From Candidatus Peribacteria bacterium RIFCSPHIGHO2_01_FULL_51_35 (lineage in GTDB: Bacteria; Patescibacteriota; Gracilibacteria; Peribacterales; Peribacteraceae): a stretch of 64,000 bases of DNA. Below, piece by piece: positions 45,887-55,700 of the stretch. The notes under the pieces are model-generated. The model was not told the DNA's origin. It saw nothing but the letters and a program-made list of their open reading frames with translations, and ran no database searches. Location of the stretch: positions 1 to 64,000 of the forward strand of contig MFXP01000009.1 of the NCBI GenBank assembly GCA_001787535.1, read 5' to 3'. Both the position numbers and the translations under genes were made by a program. The first letter of the stretch is position 1; each line of letters opens with the position of its first letter.

Positions 45887-46534
45887 ATGCATCCACTGAT
45901 CCAGTCCGTCGCAAACAAAATTTCCCGCGGGGCGACTCCCATGAACTTTATCATCCCGACCGTCATTGAAAAGACGCAATTCGGCGAACGCGTGTACGAC
46001 ATCTACTCCCGGCTCTTGGAAGACCGCTTGGTGTTCCTCGGCACTGCCATCAATGATGATGTCGCAAACTCCATCATTGCGCAGCTCCTCTTTCTGGAAA
46101 AGGAAGACGCGAAGAAGGACATCACCCTCTATGTGAACTCCCCCGGAGGCCAAGTGACGTCCACGCTCGCGATGTACGACACCATGCAGTACGTGCAGCC
46201 GGACATTTCGACGGTCTGTCTTGGCATGGCAGCCAGCGGCGGCGCTGTGATTTTGATGGCAGGTGAAAAAGGAAAGCGTTTTGCTCTCACGCACAGCGAA
46301 ATCATGATCCACCAACCTCTTGGTGGAACGGAAGGACAGGCCACAGACATCGCGATTCACGCAGAGCACATCATCAACACGAAGAATCTTTTGAACGAAT
46401 TAATCGCGAAGCACGCAGGCAAGAAGTTGGAACAAGTGAAACTGGACACCGAGCGCGACAAATTCTTGAGCGCAAAGGAAGCATTGGAGTACGGTCTGAT
46501 CGACCGCATCGTGTCGAAGACGGCGAAGAAATAA
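45887..46534 (+). CDS. clpP: ATP-dependent Clp protease proteolytic subunit
   Basis: The 215-residue protein has the ClpP core. The catalytic serine is in [13 protein letters not shown], the histidine in [12 protein letters not shown] and the aspartate in DTERDKF. The residue after the catalytic serine is Gly where most ClpP have Met. The [14 protein letters not shown] and [17 protein letters not shown] segments are standard. It forms a barrel protease with ClpX or ClpA/C, not seen here. A hairpin terminator follows. Confidence 0.95.
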   Translation: MHPLIQSVANKISRGATPMNFIIPTVIEKTQFGERVYDIYSRLLEDRLVFLGTAINDDVANSIIAQLLFLEKEDAKKDITLYVNSPGGQVTSTLAMYDTMQYVQPDISTVCLGMAASGGAVILMAGEKGKRFALTHSEIMIHQPLGGTEGQATDIAIHAEHIINTKNLLNELIAKHAGKKLEQVKLDTERDKFLSAKEALEYGLIDRIVSKTAKK

Positions 46535-46583
46535 TCAAAACGCAGAGCAGCCTTCCATGGCTGCGATGCGTGCACGAACAATC

Positions 46584-46612
46584 GCGCCCGTGGAAGGGCG
46601 CTCTTGTTTGTG
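46584..46612 (+). terminator. Probable terminator after clpP
   Basis: GCGCCC-GTGGAA-GGGCGC followed by TCTTGTTTG. The T run is imperfect. Confidence 0.5.
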
Positions 46613-46638
46613 TAATTTTTCTGATATCGTAAACACCC

Positions 46639-47736
46639 ATGTTCCAGCTCTTAAAAGAAACACCTATCGGCCGCCGTGGCGTACTCACAACGCCCAATGG
46701 CGCGATCCAATCCCCTTTCTTTATGCCTGTTGGAACGGCAGGAGCCATGAAGGGAATTACGCATGAAGATCTGGTAACGCTCGGCGCGGAGATTCTTCTC
46801 TGCAATACGTATCACCTGCATCTGCAACCCGGAGAAAAGATTGTGGAGGAAGCAGGTGGCTTGCACTCGTTTGTAGGATGGAACAAACCGATCCTCACGG
46901 ATTCCGGTGGCTTCCAAGTATTTTCCCTTCGGAACATCAGCAAGATTACGGACGAAGGGGTGAACTTCCGCTCACACTTGAACGGTGATCCTCTTTTTCT
47001 TGGACCCGAGGAAGCCATGCGCATTCAACACGCATTGGGTGCGGACATCATCATGTGTTTTGACCACTGTCCTCCCAGCACCGCGCCTCGCAGTGAGATT
47101 GAAAAGGCAGTGGATCGAACAATAAGATGGGCGGCTGAATGTAAAAAACACCATAAACAGCTTTCTTCTGCATCTTCTGAATCCTCTGCATCGTCTGACT
47201 CCTCACCGTTTCTCTTCGGCATCATCCAAGGCGGCCTGGAGCGCGACCTGAGGGAAAAGTGTGCGGAAGAACTCATTGCCATGGGCTTCGATGGCTATGC
47301 TATCGGCGGGCTGGCTGTCGGCGAAACGGAAGATGAGATGTACGACATACTGGATTGCGTGTGCCCGCTGCTGCCCAAAGATAAGCCCAGGTACTTGATG
47401 GGTGTCGGCAGACTGGAGCAACTCAAAACAGCAGTCGCCAAAGGCATCGACATGTTCGACTGTGTTTCACCCATGCGGGAAGCACGACATGGAACGTTGT
47501 ATTTGAGCGACGGCAGCAAGATCCGCATCGATTCCAACCCATACACAACGGATCATTCTGTTATTGATGCCAACTCCCCTTCTCCGCTCAGCCGAACGCA
47601 CTTAAAAAGTTATCTGTCGCATTTGCTCCGCGCCCACGAGCGCCTGGGTGAAACCATCGCGTGCATGCAGAACCTCGGCATAACTCTTGAATGTATGCGA
47701 AATCTCCAAAATGAAATAGAAAAGTTTGCTGGTTAG
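46639..47736 (+). CDS. tgt: tRNA-guanine transglycosylase family protein lacking the zinc site
   Basis: The 365-residue protein keeps the Tgt catalytic core: LCNTYHLHLQPG, the nucleophile-region aspartate in ILTDSGGFQVFSL, FGIIQGG, YAIGGLAVGE, and MFDCVSPMREARHGTL. Tgt exchanges guanine for preQ1 at tRNA position 34. Two oddities appear. The usual CxCxxC zinc ligands before the SRAYL-H segment read DANSPSPLSRTHL here and the later histidine is also absent. A Ser-rich insert (about residues 173-187) precedes FLFGIIQGG. It may be a divergent Tgt, or act on another substrate. Confidence 0.88.
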   Translation: MFQLLKETPIGRRGVLTTPNGAIQSPFFMPVGTAGAMKGITHEDLVTLGAEILLCNTYHLHLQPGEKIVEEAGGLHSFVGWNKPILTDSGGFQVFSLRNISKITDEGVNFRSHLNGDPLFLGPEEAMRIQHALGADIIMCFDHCPPSTAPRSEIEKAVDRTIRWAAECKKHHKQLSSASSESSASSDSSPFLFGIIQGGLERDLREKCAEELIAMGFDGYAIGGLAVGETEDEMYDILDCVCPLLPKDKPRYLMGVGRLEQLKTAVAKGIDMFDCVSPMREARHGTLYLSDGSKIRIDSNPYTTDHSVIDANSPSPLSRTHLKSYLSHLLRAHERLGETIACMQNLGITLECMRNLQNEIEKFAG

Positions 47737-47814
47737 CTCCGTCCCGCATGTGCGGGACTGTTTGCTAGTTACACCAAAACGAGCAAACCAGCTAACAAGC
47801 AAACCAGCAAACTA
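47724..47814. repeat. Low-complexity inverted repeat G with a nested palindrome
   Basis: Arms repeat GTTTGCTGGTTAGC-like words (left, from 47724, overlapping the tgt stop) and their complement (right, to 47814, abutting the rplU stop). A separate hairpin, GTCCCGCA-TG-TGCGGGAC (47741-47758), interrupts the left arm. Confidence 0.75.
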
Positions 47815-48126
47815 TTATGCCTTAATCTTAGTGATCTCTATTTCCGTGAAATCTTGGCGGTGCCCATGCACACGGCGGTAACGCTTGCGCTTGTTCGCCT
47901 TCTGCACGCGGATCTTTTTGCCTTGTCCGTGCGAGACGACCTTCGCTTCGACCGTTGCGCCTTTCACAAACGGGAGGCCGATCGTCAGTGCATCTCCATT
48001 GGAAAGAAGCAGGACTTTTTCAAATATGATCTTCTCTCCACTCTTCACATCGTGAAGCGGAACTTTAAGAGCATCTCCTTCCTGCACTTTTTCCTGGAAG
48101 CCGGCGATATCGACAATTGCGAACAT
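47815..48126 (-). CDS. rplU: 50S ribosomal protein L21
   Basis: The 103-residue protein matches L21: MFAIVDIAGFQEKVQEGD, the VLLLSNGDALTIGLPFVKGA strand pair, and the C-terminal RKRYRRVHGHRQDFTEIEI. L21 binds 23S rRNA. ATG 48126 fits the family start; the longer upstream frame crosses tRNA-Gln. rpmA (L27), its usual neighbour, is not adjacent. Confidence 0.95.
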   Translation of the reverse strand: MFAIVDIAGFQEKVQEGDALKVPLHDVKSGEKIIFEKVLLLSNGDALTIGLPFVKGATVEAKVVSHGQGKKIRVQKANKRKRYRRVHGHRQDFTEIEITKIKA

Positions 48127-48138
48127 TTGAGCTGACAG

Positions 48139-48167
48139 AGTGTAGAGAACGGCTCCCCCTCTTGCAA
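48139..48167 (-). promoter_or_regulatory. Predicted rplU promoter
   Basis: Minus-strand TTGCAA (48167-48162), a 17-nt spacer and TACACT (48144-48139), 12 nt before the ATG. Confidence 0.6.
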
Positions 48168-48196
48168 GCGTGCGGAACCGTACAGAAAAGCTCACA

Positions 48197-48226
48197 TTGG
48201 AGCGTTTATGGCAGATCTGATACGAT
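48197..48226 (+). promoter_or_regulatory. Possible promoter of tRNA-Gln
   Basis: TTGGAG (48197-48202), 18-nt spacer, TACGAT (48221-48226), 11 nt before the tRNA 5' end. Confidence 0.4.
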
Positions 48227-48237
48227 CTCCTCCGCAT

Positions 48238-48312
<75 letters not shown>

Positions 48313-48515
48313 CCTAAAATCGCTCGCAGCGGCTCGCGATCACGTGGCACCGCCACCCGATTCGAACGTCGATAGCTTCCAAGCGAGAAGCGATTTTGCG
48401 TAGGCCGCGTGGAGAGCGAAGCGAACTTTACGCGGCCAACACGTGGCACGTGCACGCGACCGTGCTGCCTTTTGCTGACAAAATCTTCACTTAAAGTCAA
48501 AAATCCTCTAGACTC
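48313..48515. other. GC-rich structured intergenic region
   Basis: No gene is supported. It holds GGCCGCGT (48403-48410) paired with ACGCGGCC (48430-48437), ATCGC/GCGAT arms near 48318-48340, and two CACGTGGCAC copies. Confidence 0.4.
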
Positions 48516-49193
48516 ATGAATCCAATGGATCATCTTTCCGAGAACAGCGGCATACCAAACCAACTACTTGTTCCTAGTTACAGATTTGTTGCTCCAGACT
48601 TGCAGGGTTCAGTTACAGGTAATGTTGAGCAACTTCTAATGCATGGAGATTTGAAAGAAAAACTCACAAGACTTCTAACTGCCAATCCAGAACAGCGAGA
48701 ATTCGACGTTCAACAATTACTTGAGATGAAACTCTCTCAAGCAGAAAGTATTGCGGCTGTTACGATATTGGAAGCTGTAATTGAACGACGATGGAAAGAT
48801 GGCAATTATCTCATGCACTACGATCCATCCTCATTGGATCTCGGTGTGTTTGAAGATTTGCCTATGCAAGATTACGAATGGATGCCTACAAGAGTCCATC
48901 CAGATTCGTTTTGGGGAGGAATCGGAAAACTGCACTTAAATTTTCCTGCTGGTTTGCAGGAGTCAAAAACGGTGCATACACATCCAGGCGCGCGTATCGT
49001 TGTGTCTACTGGTAGAAGGAAATTTACAGCGCCATCAATAGGCGATGATTTCCTGCATTTGGACAATGGGACCATTGTGTTAATGCCCGGGAATCTTCCA
49101 CACAATTTTTGCGCATATGATGATGAAGACTGGAAACCCGTTTCGTTTCATTTACCATATGCAGGGATAGGAAAAGAGGCCATGGAATTTTAA
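48516..49193 (+). CDS. Cupin-like hypothetical protein
   Basis: The 225-residue protein has a helical N-terminal half. A C-terminal region (about 140-215) shows a cupin pattern: HTHPGARIVVSTG as motif 1 and VLMPGNLPHNF as motif 2. Those histidines could hold a metal. The substrate is unknown. It lies 13 nt upstream of a 72-residue gene and seems more A+T-rich than its neighbours, hinting at acquisition; I did not measure this. Confidence 0.65.
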   Translation: MNPMDHLSENSGIPNQLLVPSYRFVAPDLQGSVTGNVEQLLMHGDLKEKLTRLLTANPEQREFDVQQLLEMKLSQAESIAAVTILEAVIERRWKDGNYLMHYDPSSLDLGVFEDLPMQDYEWMPTRVHPDSFWGGIGKLHLNFPAGLQESKTVHTHPGARIVVSTGRRKFTAPSIGDDFLHLDNGTIVLMPGNLPHNFCAYDDEDWKPVSFHLPYAGIGKEAMEF

Positions 49194-49206
49194 AAATATA
49201 GCGACC

Positions 49207-49425
49207 GTGGATGTGGAACTCAGCAACGGCTTAATTTGCCCGGAAACATTTTCCAATGGTCCCATTGCCCGAGATCTGGGAAACAATGTTCTAAAAAACG
49301 CTTGGCTAAAGGACGACCCCAGTGCAGTAGTGTCGGTTACCGACGGTAGTGTAACTTCCTATGCATATCACAAAGGTTTTCATGCCAACTTACTTTATGA
49401 ATCCATCAGAGATTTTCAGGAGTAA
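49207..49425 (+). CDS. Hypothetical protein, 72 residues
   Basis: A small soluble protein of unknown family starting at GTG, 13 nt after the cupin gene. It is probably in the same transcript. No motif is recognised. Confidence 0.45.
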   Translation: MDVELSNGLICPETFSNGPIARDLGNNVLKNAWLKDDPSAVVSVTDGSVTSYAYHKGFHANLLYESIRDFQE

Positions 49426-49652
49426 AATTTGACAAAAAATCGTAAAACACACACTATTTTTTTGAATCTGATCAATGAAATTGAACAACGAGTTTTAATC
49501 ATCCAAAAGGGCTAAACCCTATTACAAAACATGTAAGTCTTCGTTAAAGCTGCTCTGTGGCATTTTTGACGACATTTTTCGAGCTATTCTGTGCAAAATG
49601 TCCTAAAATCTTTGGCTTCAAGACGCCTTAAAGTGCTTATTCACTTCAAGGA
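49426..49652. other. A+T-rich intergenic region with inverted repeats
   Basis: No gene is seen. GACATTTT (49571-49578) and AAAATGTC (49595-49602) form a perfect inverted repeat, and AAGTG/CACTT lies near 49631-49646, close to the promoter of the giant surface protein. They could be regulator sites or a terminator for the upstream pair. Confidence 0.4.
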
Positions 49653-49680
49653 TTGACAAATGCCATTAAGGTAGTAGAGT
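49653..49680 (+). promoter_or_regulatory. Predicted promoter of the giant surface protein gene
   Basis: Consensus TTGACA (49653-49658), 16-nt spacer, TAGAGT (49675-49680). The leader to ATG 49743 is about 55 nt, longer than for most genes here. The same TTG could be misread as an upstream start codon. Confidence 0.6.
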
Positions 49681-49742
49681 TAAACCATTTATCGTCACCT
49701 CAACTACGCTCTCCAACCCTTATTTTTCTCTCCCACCGTCGT

Positions 49743-52700
49743 ATGAAGCGCCATCGTTTTCTCGCCAAGGTTCTCTTTATTTCTCTCGTTGCCACTCAAG
49801 TGCACTGGGGAAATTTCCAGAGTGTGCAGATTGCTGCACTCGCGCAAGCGGGCACGCAATGCAATGACGGTGTCGACAACGATGGTGATAATCTCACGGA
49901 TTTCCCAACGGATCCGGGATGCGCGGATGCAGATGACAATGATGAATTTAACATGCCGGTTGCCGCATCCACGCAGTGCAATGATGGAGCGGACAACGAT
50001 GGTGACAACCTGAACGATTTGCAGGATCCCGGGTGCACAGATGCTACGGACAACGATGAGTTCAATGCGCCTGCAGCCCCGCAGTGCAGTGATGGCAACG
50101 ATAACGACGGTGACGGTGTCACTGATTTCCCGGATGAACGCGGATGTGAGAATGCACAAGATAATGATGAAACGGATCCTCAAGCACAAACAACGGCGAA
50201 TGCGACAACCGTGAACTGCACTGCAGACCAGGTGATCTCCTATACTCCTGGTTCCTACACATATCGAAGAGATCCGCAAAAAGCATTGGGTGATCCAGAT
50301 GGGCACATCGTGAGTTTGGGAAACAACGGAACCATCACACTGAAGATGTCTCAGCCTGTCTTGAATAATCCCGGCAGTGGAGTGGATTTTTACGTTGTGG
50401 AACTCACACGACCCTACTGGCCATACTACGAGCAGGCGACTGTCTACGGGAGCGAAGACGGCAGAGTCTACCGACTCATCGGCTTCACCGATAATGGACG
50501 TAGAAACGGCCAAGTGCATGTTCCCATGTCTCTCCCAAACACCCTCGCTTCCGCACAATATTTTCGACTGTCAGATACCAGCCCCAGTTGGTGGCACGAC
50601 GGCTTTGATTTGGATGCCATCTACTCCGCTAACTGCGGCACGCCCCATGTCCCGGAATGTCGCGACGGCGTGGACAATGACAATGATGGTGTTGCCGATC
50701 ATCCCGGAGATTTCAGCTGTGCAAACCCGGATGATGACGATGAAACAAATCCCAAAGCGCAGTGCCAGGACGGTACGGACAATGACGGTGATGGAAAGGT
50801 GGATTTCCCGCAGGATCCCGGTTGTTCCTCCCGACAAGATAATGATGAATTCAATGCTCCGCCCCCGCAGTGTCAGGATGGCATCGATAACGACCAGGAT
50901 GGTGCCACGGATTTCCCGGCGGATTTCAGCTGCAGCAGCCCGACGGATAATGACGAAACCTTCCCCAAGGCGCAGTGTCAGGACAACCTCGATAACGATC
51001 AAGACGGCTTCGTCGATGCGCAGGATCCCGGCTGCCACACGGATGGAAACGCCGGAAATCCGAACAGTTACAACGCGCAGGATAATGATGAAGGACCGAG
51101 GCACGATGCTCAGTTCGTCGCGACGAAAACCGCCGACGTGCAGACCGTGCAACCCGGAGGATTTGTGACGTACACGATTGCGGTACGGAACATAGGACAG
51201 GTGCAGATCTCCGGCATTCGTGTCATCGACACCATTCCGACGGGTCTCACCTTCACGACACAAGGCTCCACGCCCGGTTGTTTCCCGCAAGGAAACCAGG
51301 TCGTCTGCAACGCCCAAACGTACAACCCGGGACAGACGATCAACACCGTCCTCCGCTTCCAAGTGGCGCAGAACGCCCCGTGTGGCGCAGGCAGAAGCAT
51401 CGTGAACACGGCAACCATTCAATTCAACAACGTAACGATTGCACAATCTTCCACCACACAGACACCCATCGATTGTCCGTCGACGCAATGCAGCGACGGC
51501 GTCGACAACGACCAGGATGGTGCCACGGATTTCCCGGCGGATTTCAGCTGCTCGAGTCCGAATGACGATGACGAAACGTTCCCCAAGGCGCAGTGTCAGG
51601 ACAATTTGGATAATGACGGCGACGGTCTGATCGACTTCCCGCAAGACCCGGGATGCACATCCAACCAGGACAATGACGAAGGGCCGGTAAACCGTCCCAT
51701 CTTCGCCATTACGAAGAACGGTCCGAGCACCATCATCCGCGGCGATACGATTCGCTTTCAAATCAACGTGACAAACACCGGAAACGTGAACGCAAACGGA
51801 GTCGTGGTGACGGATCCCATCCCGAGTGGACTGACCTACAACGACGCACAGTCTGATGCCAGCTGTGACGCGCAAGGAGGAGACGTAGTCTGTATCCTCG
51901 GTACGCTCGTGCCAAACCAGTCCAGGCCTCTCACGATTTCCTTTGATGTCCCTCAGATTGCAAATTGCCAGCAATCCCTCACTATCTCAAATACGGCACG
52001 CGTCACAGCAAGCAATGCTTCAGGGCAGACGCAGAGCCAGACAGTCTTCACAACGGTCAACTGCCCTCCACGCACGCCGCAATGCCGCGACGGCGTTGAT
52101 AATGACCAAGACGGTGCAACAGATTTTGCAGGCGGTGATTTCAGTTGTGCGAATCCGGACGATGACGATGAAACGTTCCCGAAGGCGCAGTGTCAGGATA
52201 ATTTGGATAATGACGGGGACGGTTTGATCGACTTCGGTCAGGATCCCGGATGCAGCTCGAAGCAAGACAACGACGAGTTCAACCAAATCCGAGCGAACCT
52301 CGCACTCAGGAAAACGGCAGACCGTACCACGGTGCAGCCCGGCGAGACGATCGTGTACACGCTTCGTGTCCGCAACTTCGGACCGAATGCCGTCTCGAAT
52401 ATCGTTTTGAATGATTCCTTGCCGACGGGTGTTCCGTTCCTCATTACCTTCACCCAGACGGACGGCTTTGCTTGTTCCGTCCAGCCGAGCGACCCGAACC
52501 ACGTGGTGTGCACTCGCTCATCGCCTTTGGCCGCCAACGCCACCGCAACCATCGTCATGCGCGCGACTGTTCTTGCAGGCGCACCTTGCAACGGACAGCC
52601 TCTCATCAACAGGGCACACGTGCAGGCACCGGGAACGGTTGACTCCGATTCGCAGAACAACTTCTCGGAGGCGGCAATAACCTGTGATTCCGATGAAGCG

Positions 52701-55700
52701 GATCTCTCCATCCAAAAGTTCCAAAAATTCGGCACGACCGTCGTCCGCGGCGGCGTGGTGCTCTACGAAGTGGTCGTGCACAATAACGGTCCCGCGACAG
52801 CTGAGAACGTTGTCATCGCCGACATCCTTCCGTTCGATTCCCTTGCGCAAGTTTCATTGACCTTCAATGCCGGACAATCTTCCCAAGATTGCGTGTTGAA
52901 CTTCCAAGGAACCAGCGTCCTCTGCAACAATTTCTTTTTGACGCCGGGGGAGACGCGATCCTTCACCATCGCTTTCAACGTACCGCAAGTTCCCAACAAC
53001 TGTACGCAGAGCTCCATCCAAAACGTGGCAACCGTAAGCACATCAACGACGGATCCGGACAGTTCGGATAACACGAGTAACACCGTCGTGACGACTGCCA
53101 TCTGTTCTTCTTCCAGCTCCAGCTCTTCCAGCTCGTCTTCCAGTTCTTCGGCCACGCCGCAGTGCCGCGACAACATCGATAACGACGGTGATGGCGTTAC
53201 GGATTTCCCGAATGACTTCAGCTGTTCGAATCCGGACGACAACGATGAAACCTTCCCCAAGTCGCAATGTCAGGACGGCATCGATAATGATGGTGACGGC
53301 CTCATCGACTTCGGACCGGATCCCGGCTGTGTCAGCTTCCAAGACAACGATGAAGACAACCTTGCAGCTGCGGATCTCTCCATCGATAAGACCGGTCCTT
53401 CCAGCGTCGTACGCGGAACGCTGCTCACTTACTTCGTCACGGTAACGAATGCAGGACCGAATTCGGCGCATAACATCGTCGTGGGAGACCAAATCCCGCC
53501 TACACTCTTCGGAAGCTTCAATGCCGCCGCCTCTCCTGGCTGCGTGCTGAACGGATCGCAGACGAGCGTGCTGTGCAACAACTTCAGCCTTGCTCCGAAC
53601 GAGAGCAGAACCTTCGCCATCGCGTTCAACGTTCCGACGGCGCCCAACTGCTCGCAATCCGTGGAAATTCAGAACCGTGCAACGGTTTCGACATCCACGA
53701 CGGATCCGGTGAGTTCGAATAACACGAGCCAAACCATCTCGACAACCGTGCACTGCCAAGCCTCCAGTTCCAGCTCTTCCACTTCTTCGTCCAGTTCCAG
53801 CAGCTCCAGCTCTGCAGCCGTTTCGGACTTACAGATGACATTGGAAGGACCGCTGGTTGCCGCCGAAGGCACGACGGTCACGTACACGGCAAAGGTAACG
53901 AACTTGGGTCCCGCGGGCGTCACCGCTCCCTACAGCATCCGCGAAACGTTCCCGAGCGGCTTCCTGTTCGACATCGAACTTTCTGATCCTGATTGCGCCC
54001 TCACGGGACAGAACCAAATCACCTGCACGGGACCGGGCTTGAATGTGGGAGCCACCGAAGAGTTTGATCTCGTCTTCCGGATTCCATTCCAGATTGCATC
54101 GAACCCGAGCTTGCTGAACAGGCTGCTCGGCATTGAAACGGCGCATGCCGTCGGTCTCTGCACGACAACCGTGCAGAACACCGCTGTCATCGTCACAAAC
54201 CCGAATGCGGATCCGAACACCGCCAATAACACGAGCACGGTGAACACGCTCATCACATGCTCCACCGATCTCTCGCTCACGAAAACAGGTCCGAGCTCCG
54301 TAACACGCGGCGGCACCGTGACGTACCCCGTGACCGTGACGAATGTCGGCCCCGGCCAAGCAAGCCAAGTGCGCGTGACGGACGTGATCCCGACGGGACT
54401 CACGTTCCAAAACAGCGACGGCAACTGCTCGGTGAACGGCGCTAACGTCATCTGCGAACTCGGCACGATCCCTGCGGGACAATCGCGCACGGTGAATATC
54501 ACCTTCAATGTGCCGCAGATTCCAAACTGCCAAGCATCCACAACGGTCTTGAACGTCGCCTCGGTGAGCGCCTTCGAAACGGATCCTGTCCTCACCAATA
54601 ACAGCAACGTGACCAATCCGCTCCAGACACTCATCAACTGCTCGCCGAATCCGTTCACCATCGCAAAGACCGATAATGCGACCGAGGTGGCTGCAGGCGG
54701 TACCTTGAACTACCAGATCACAGTGACGAACACATCTGCCCAGACGCAGAGCGTCACAGTGACGGACACGCTGCCGGCGAACACGACCTTCGGTACGGCT
54801 TCCAACGGCGGCGTCCACAATAACGGCACGGTCACGTGGTTCCTTACGATGACGCCGAACCAGCAGCTGACTCTCACGCTCTCCGCGCAAGTAAGCAGCT
54901 CTGCTCCTGCGAACTCCGTCCTCACGAACACCGCAAGCATTCAGAACGGTCCTTCCGCAACGGACACAACGACGGTGCGAAACGCTCTCACCATCACGAA
55001 GACGGACAACCGCACCACGGTGCAAGCCGGTGAAGCCCTCACGTACGTAATCACGCTGACAAACTCGTCCTCGAACACGGTAACCGGTGTGACAGTGACA
55101 GATCAGCTCCCGAACGATGTCACCTTCGTTTCGGCTTCGGATAGCGGCGTGCGCAGCGACCAGACCATCACGTGGTCGAACCTCGCCGTTGCCCCGAACG
55201 GCACGCGCACCCTCACGGTGCAAGTGACGGTGAACAGCAACGTCTCCAACGGCGTCACACTCATCAACACCGCGACCCTCAATAACGTCACGGTGCAAGA
55301 TACGACGCTGGTGCAAGGCACAGGCCGCGACTTCACGATCGACCTCACGGATTCCAAGGATCCTGTGGAACCGGAAGAGCGCTTCAACTACACCGTCCGC
55401 CTGACGAACCTGAACTCCAATGGCATTTCGAACCTCACGGTCACGCAGACATTGGACAATGATGTGGACTTCGTCTCCGCTTCCAATGGCGGCAGCCTCA
55501 ACGGCCGCACCATCACGTGGAACGACATCTCGATTTCCGGCAACGGCACCACAACGCTCACCGTGAGCGTGGAAGTGAGCGACGACGCCGACGACGGAGA
55601 TTTCTTGAATTCCACGGCTTCTGCCGAAAGCAAAAATGACTCGGAAAGCACGCGCGTGGAAGATGATGATGATGACGATGATGATGACATCACATTGGAC

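Noticed and set aside
48340-48410. Possible second tRNA after tRNA-Gln, with a GTTCGAATC-like T-loop on the minus strand
   Set aside because: The flanking 5-nt segments do not pair as a T-stem and no acceptor or D-arm can be built.
49653-49743. TTG start at 49653 for the giant protein
   Set aside because: That TTG is part of a consensus TTGACA -35 box; the ATG at 49743 begins a proper signal peptide.
50571-51974. 467-codon minus-strand frame inside the giant gene
   Set aside because: It is produced by the repetitive, stop-poor composition of the Asp-rich repeats read backwards. Frames at 53829-55316 are rejected for the same reason.
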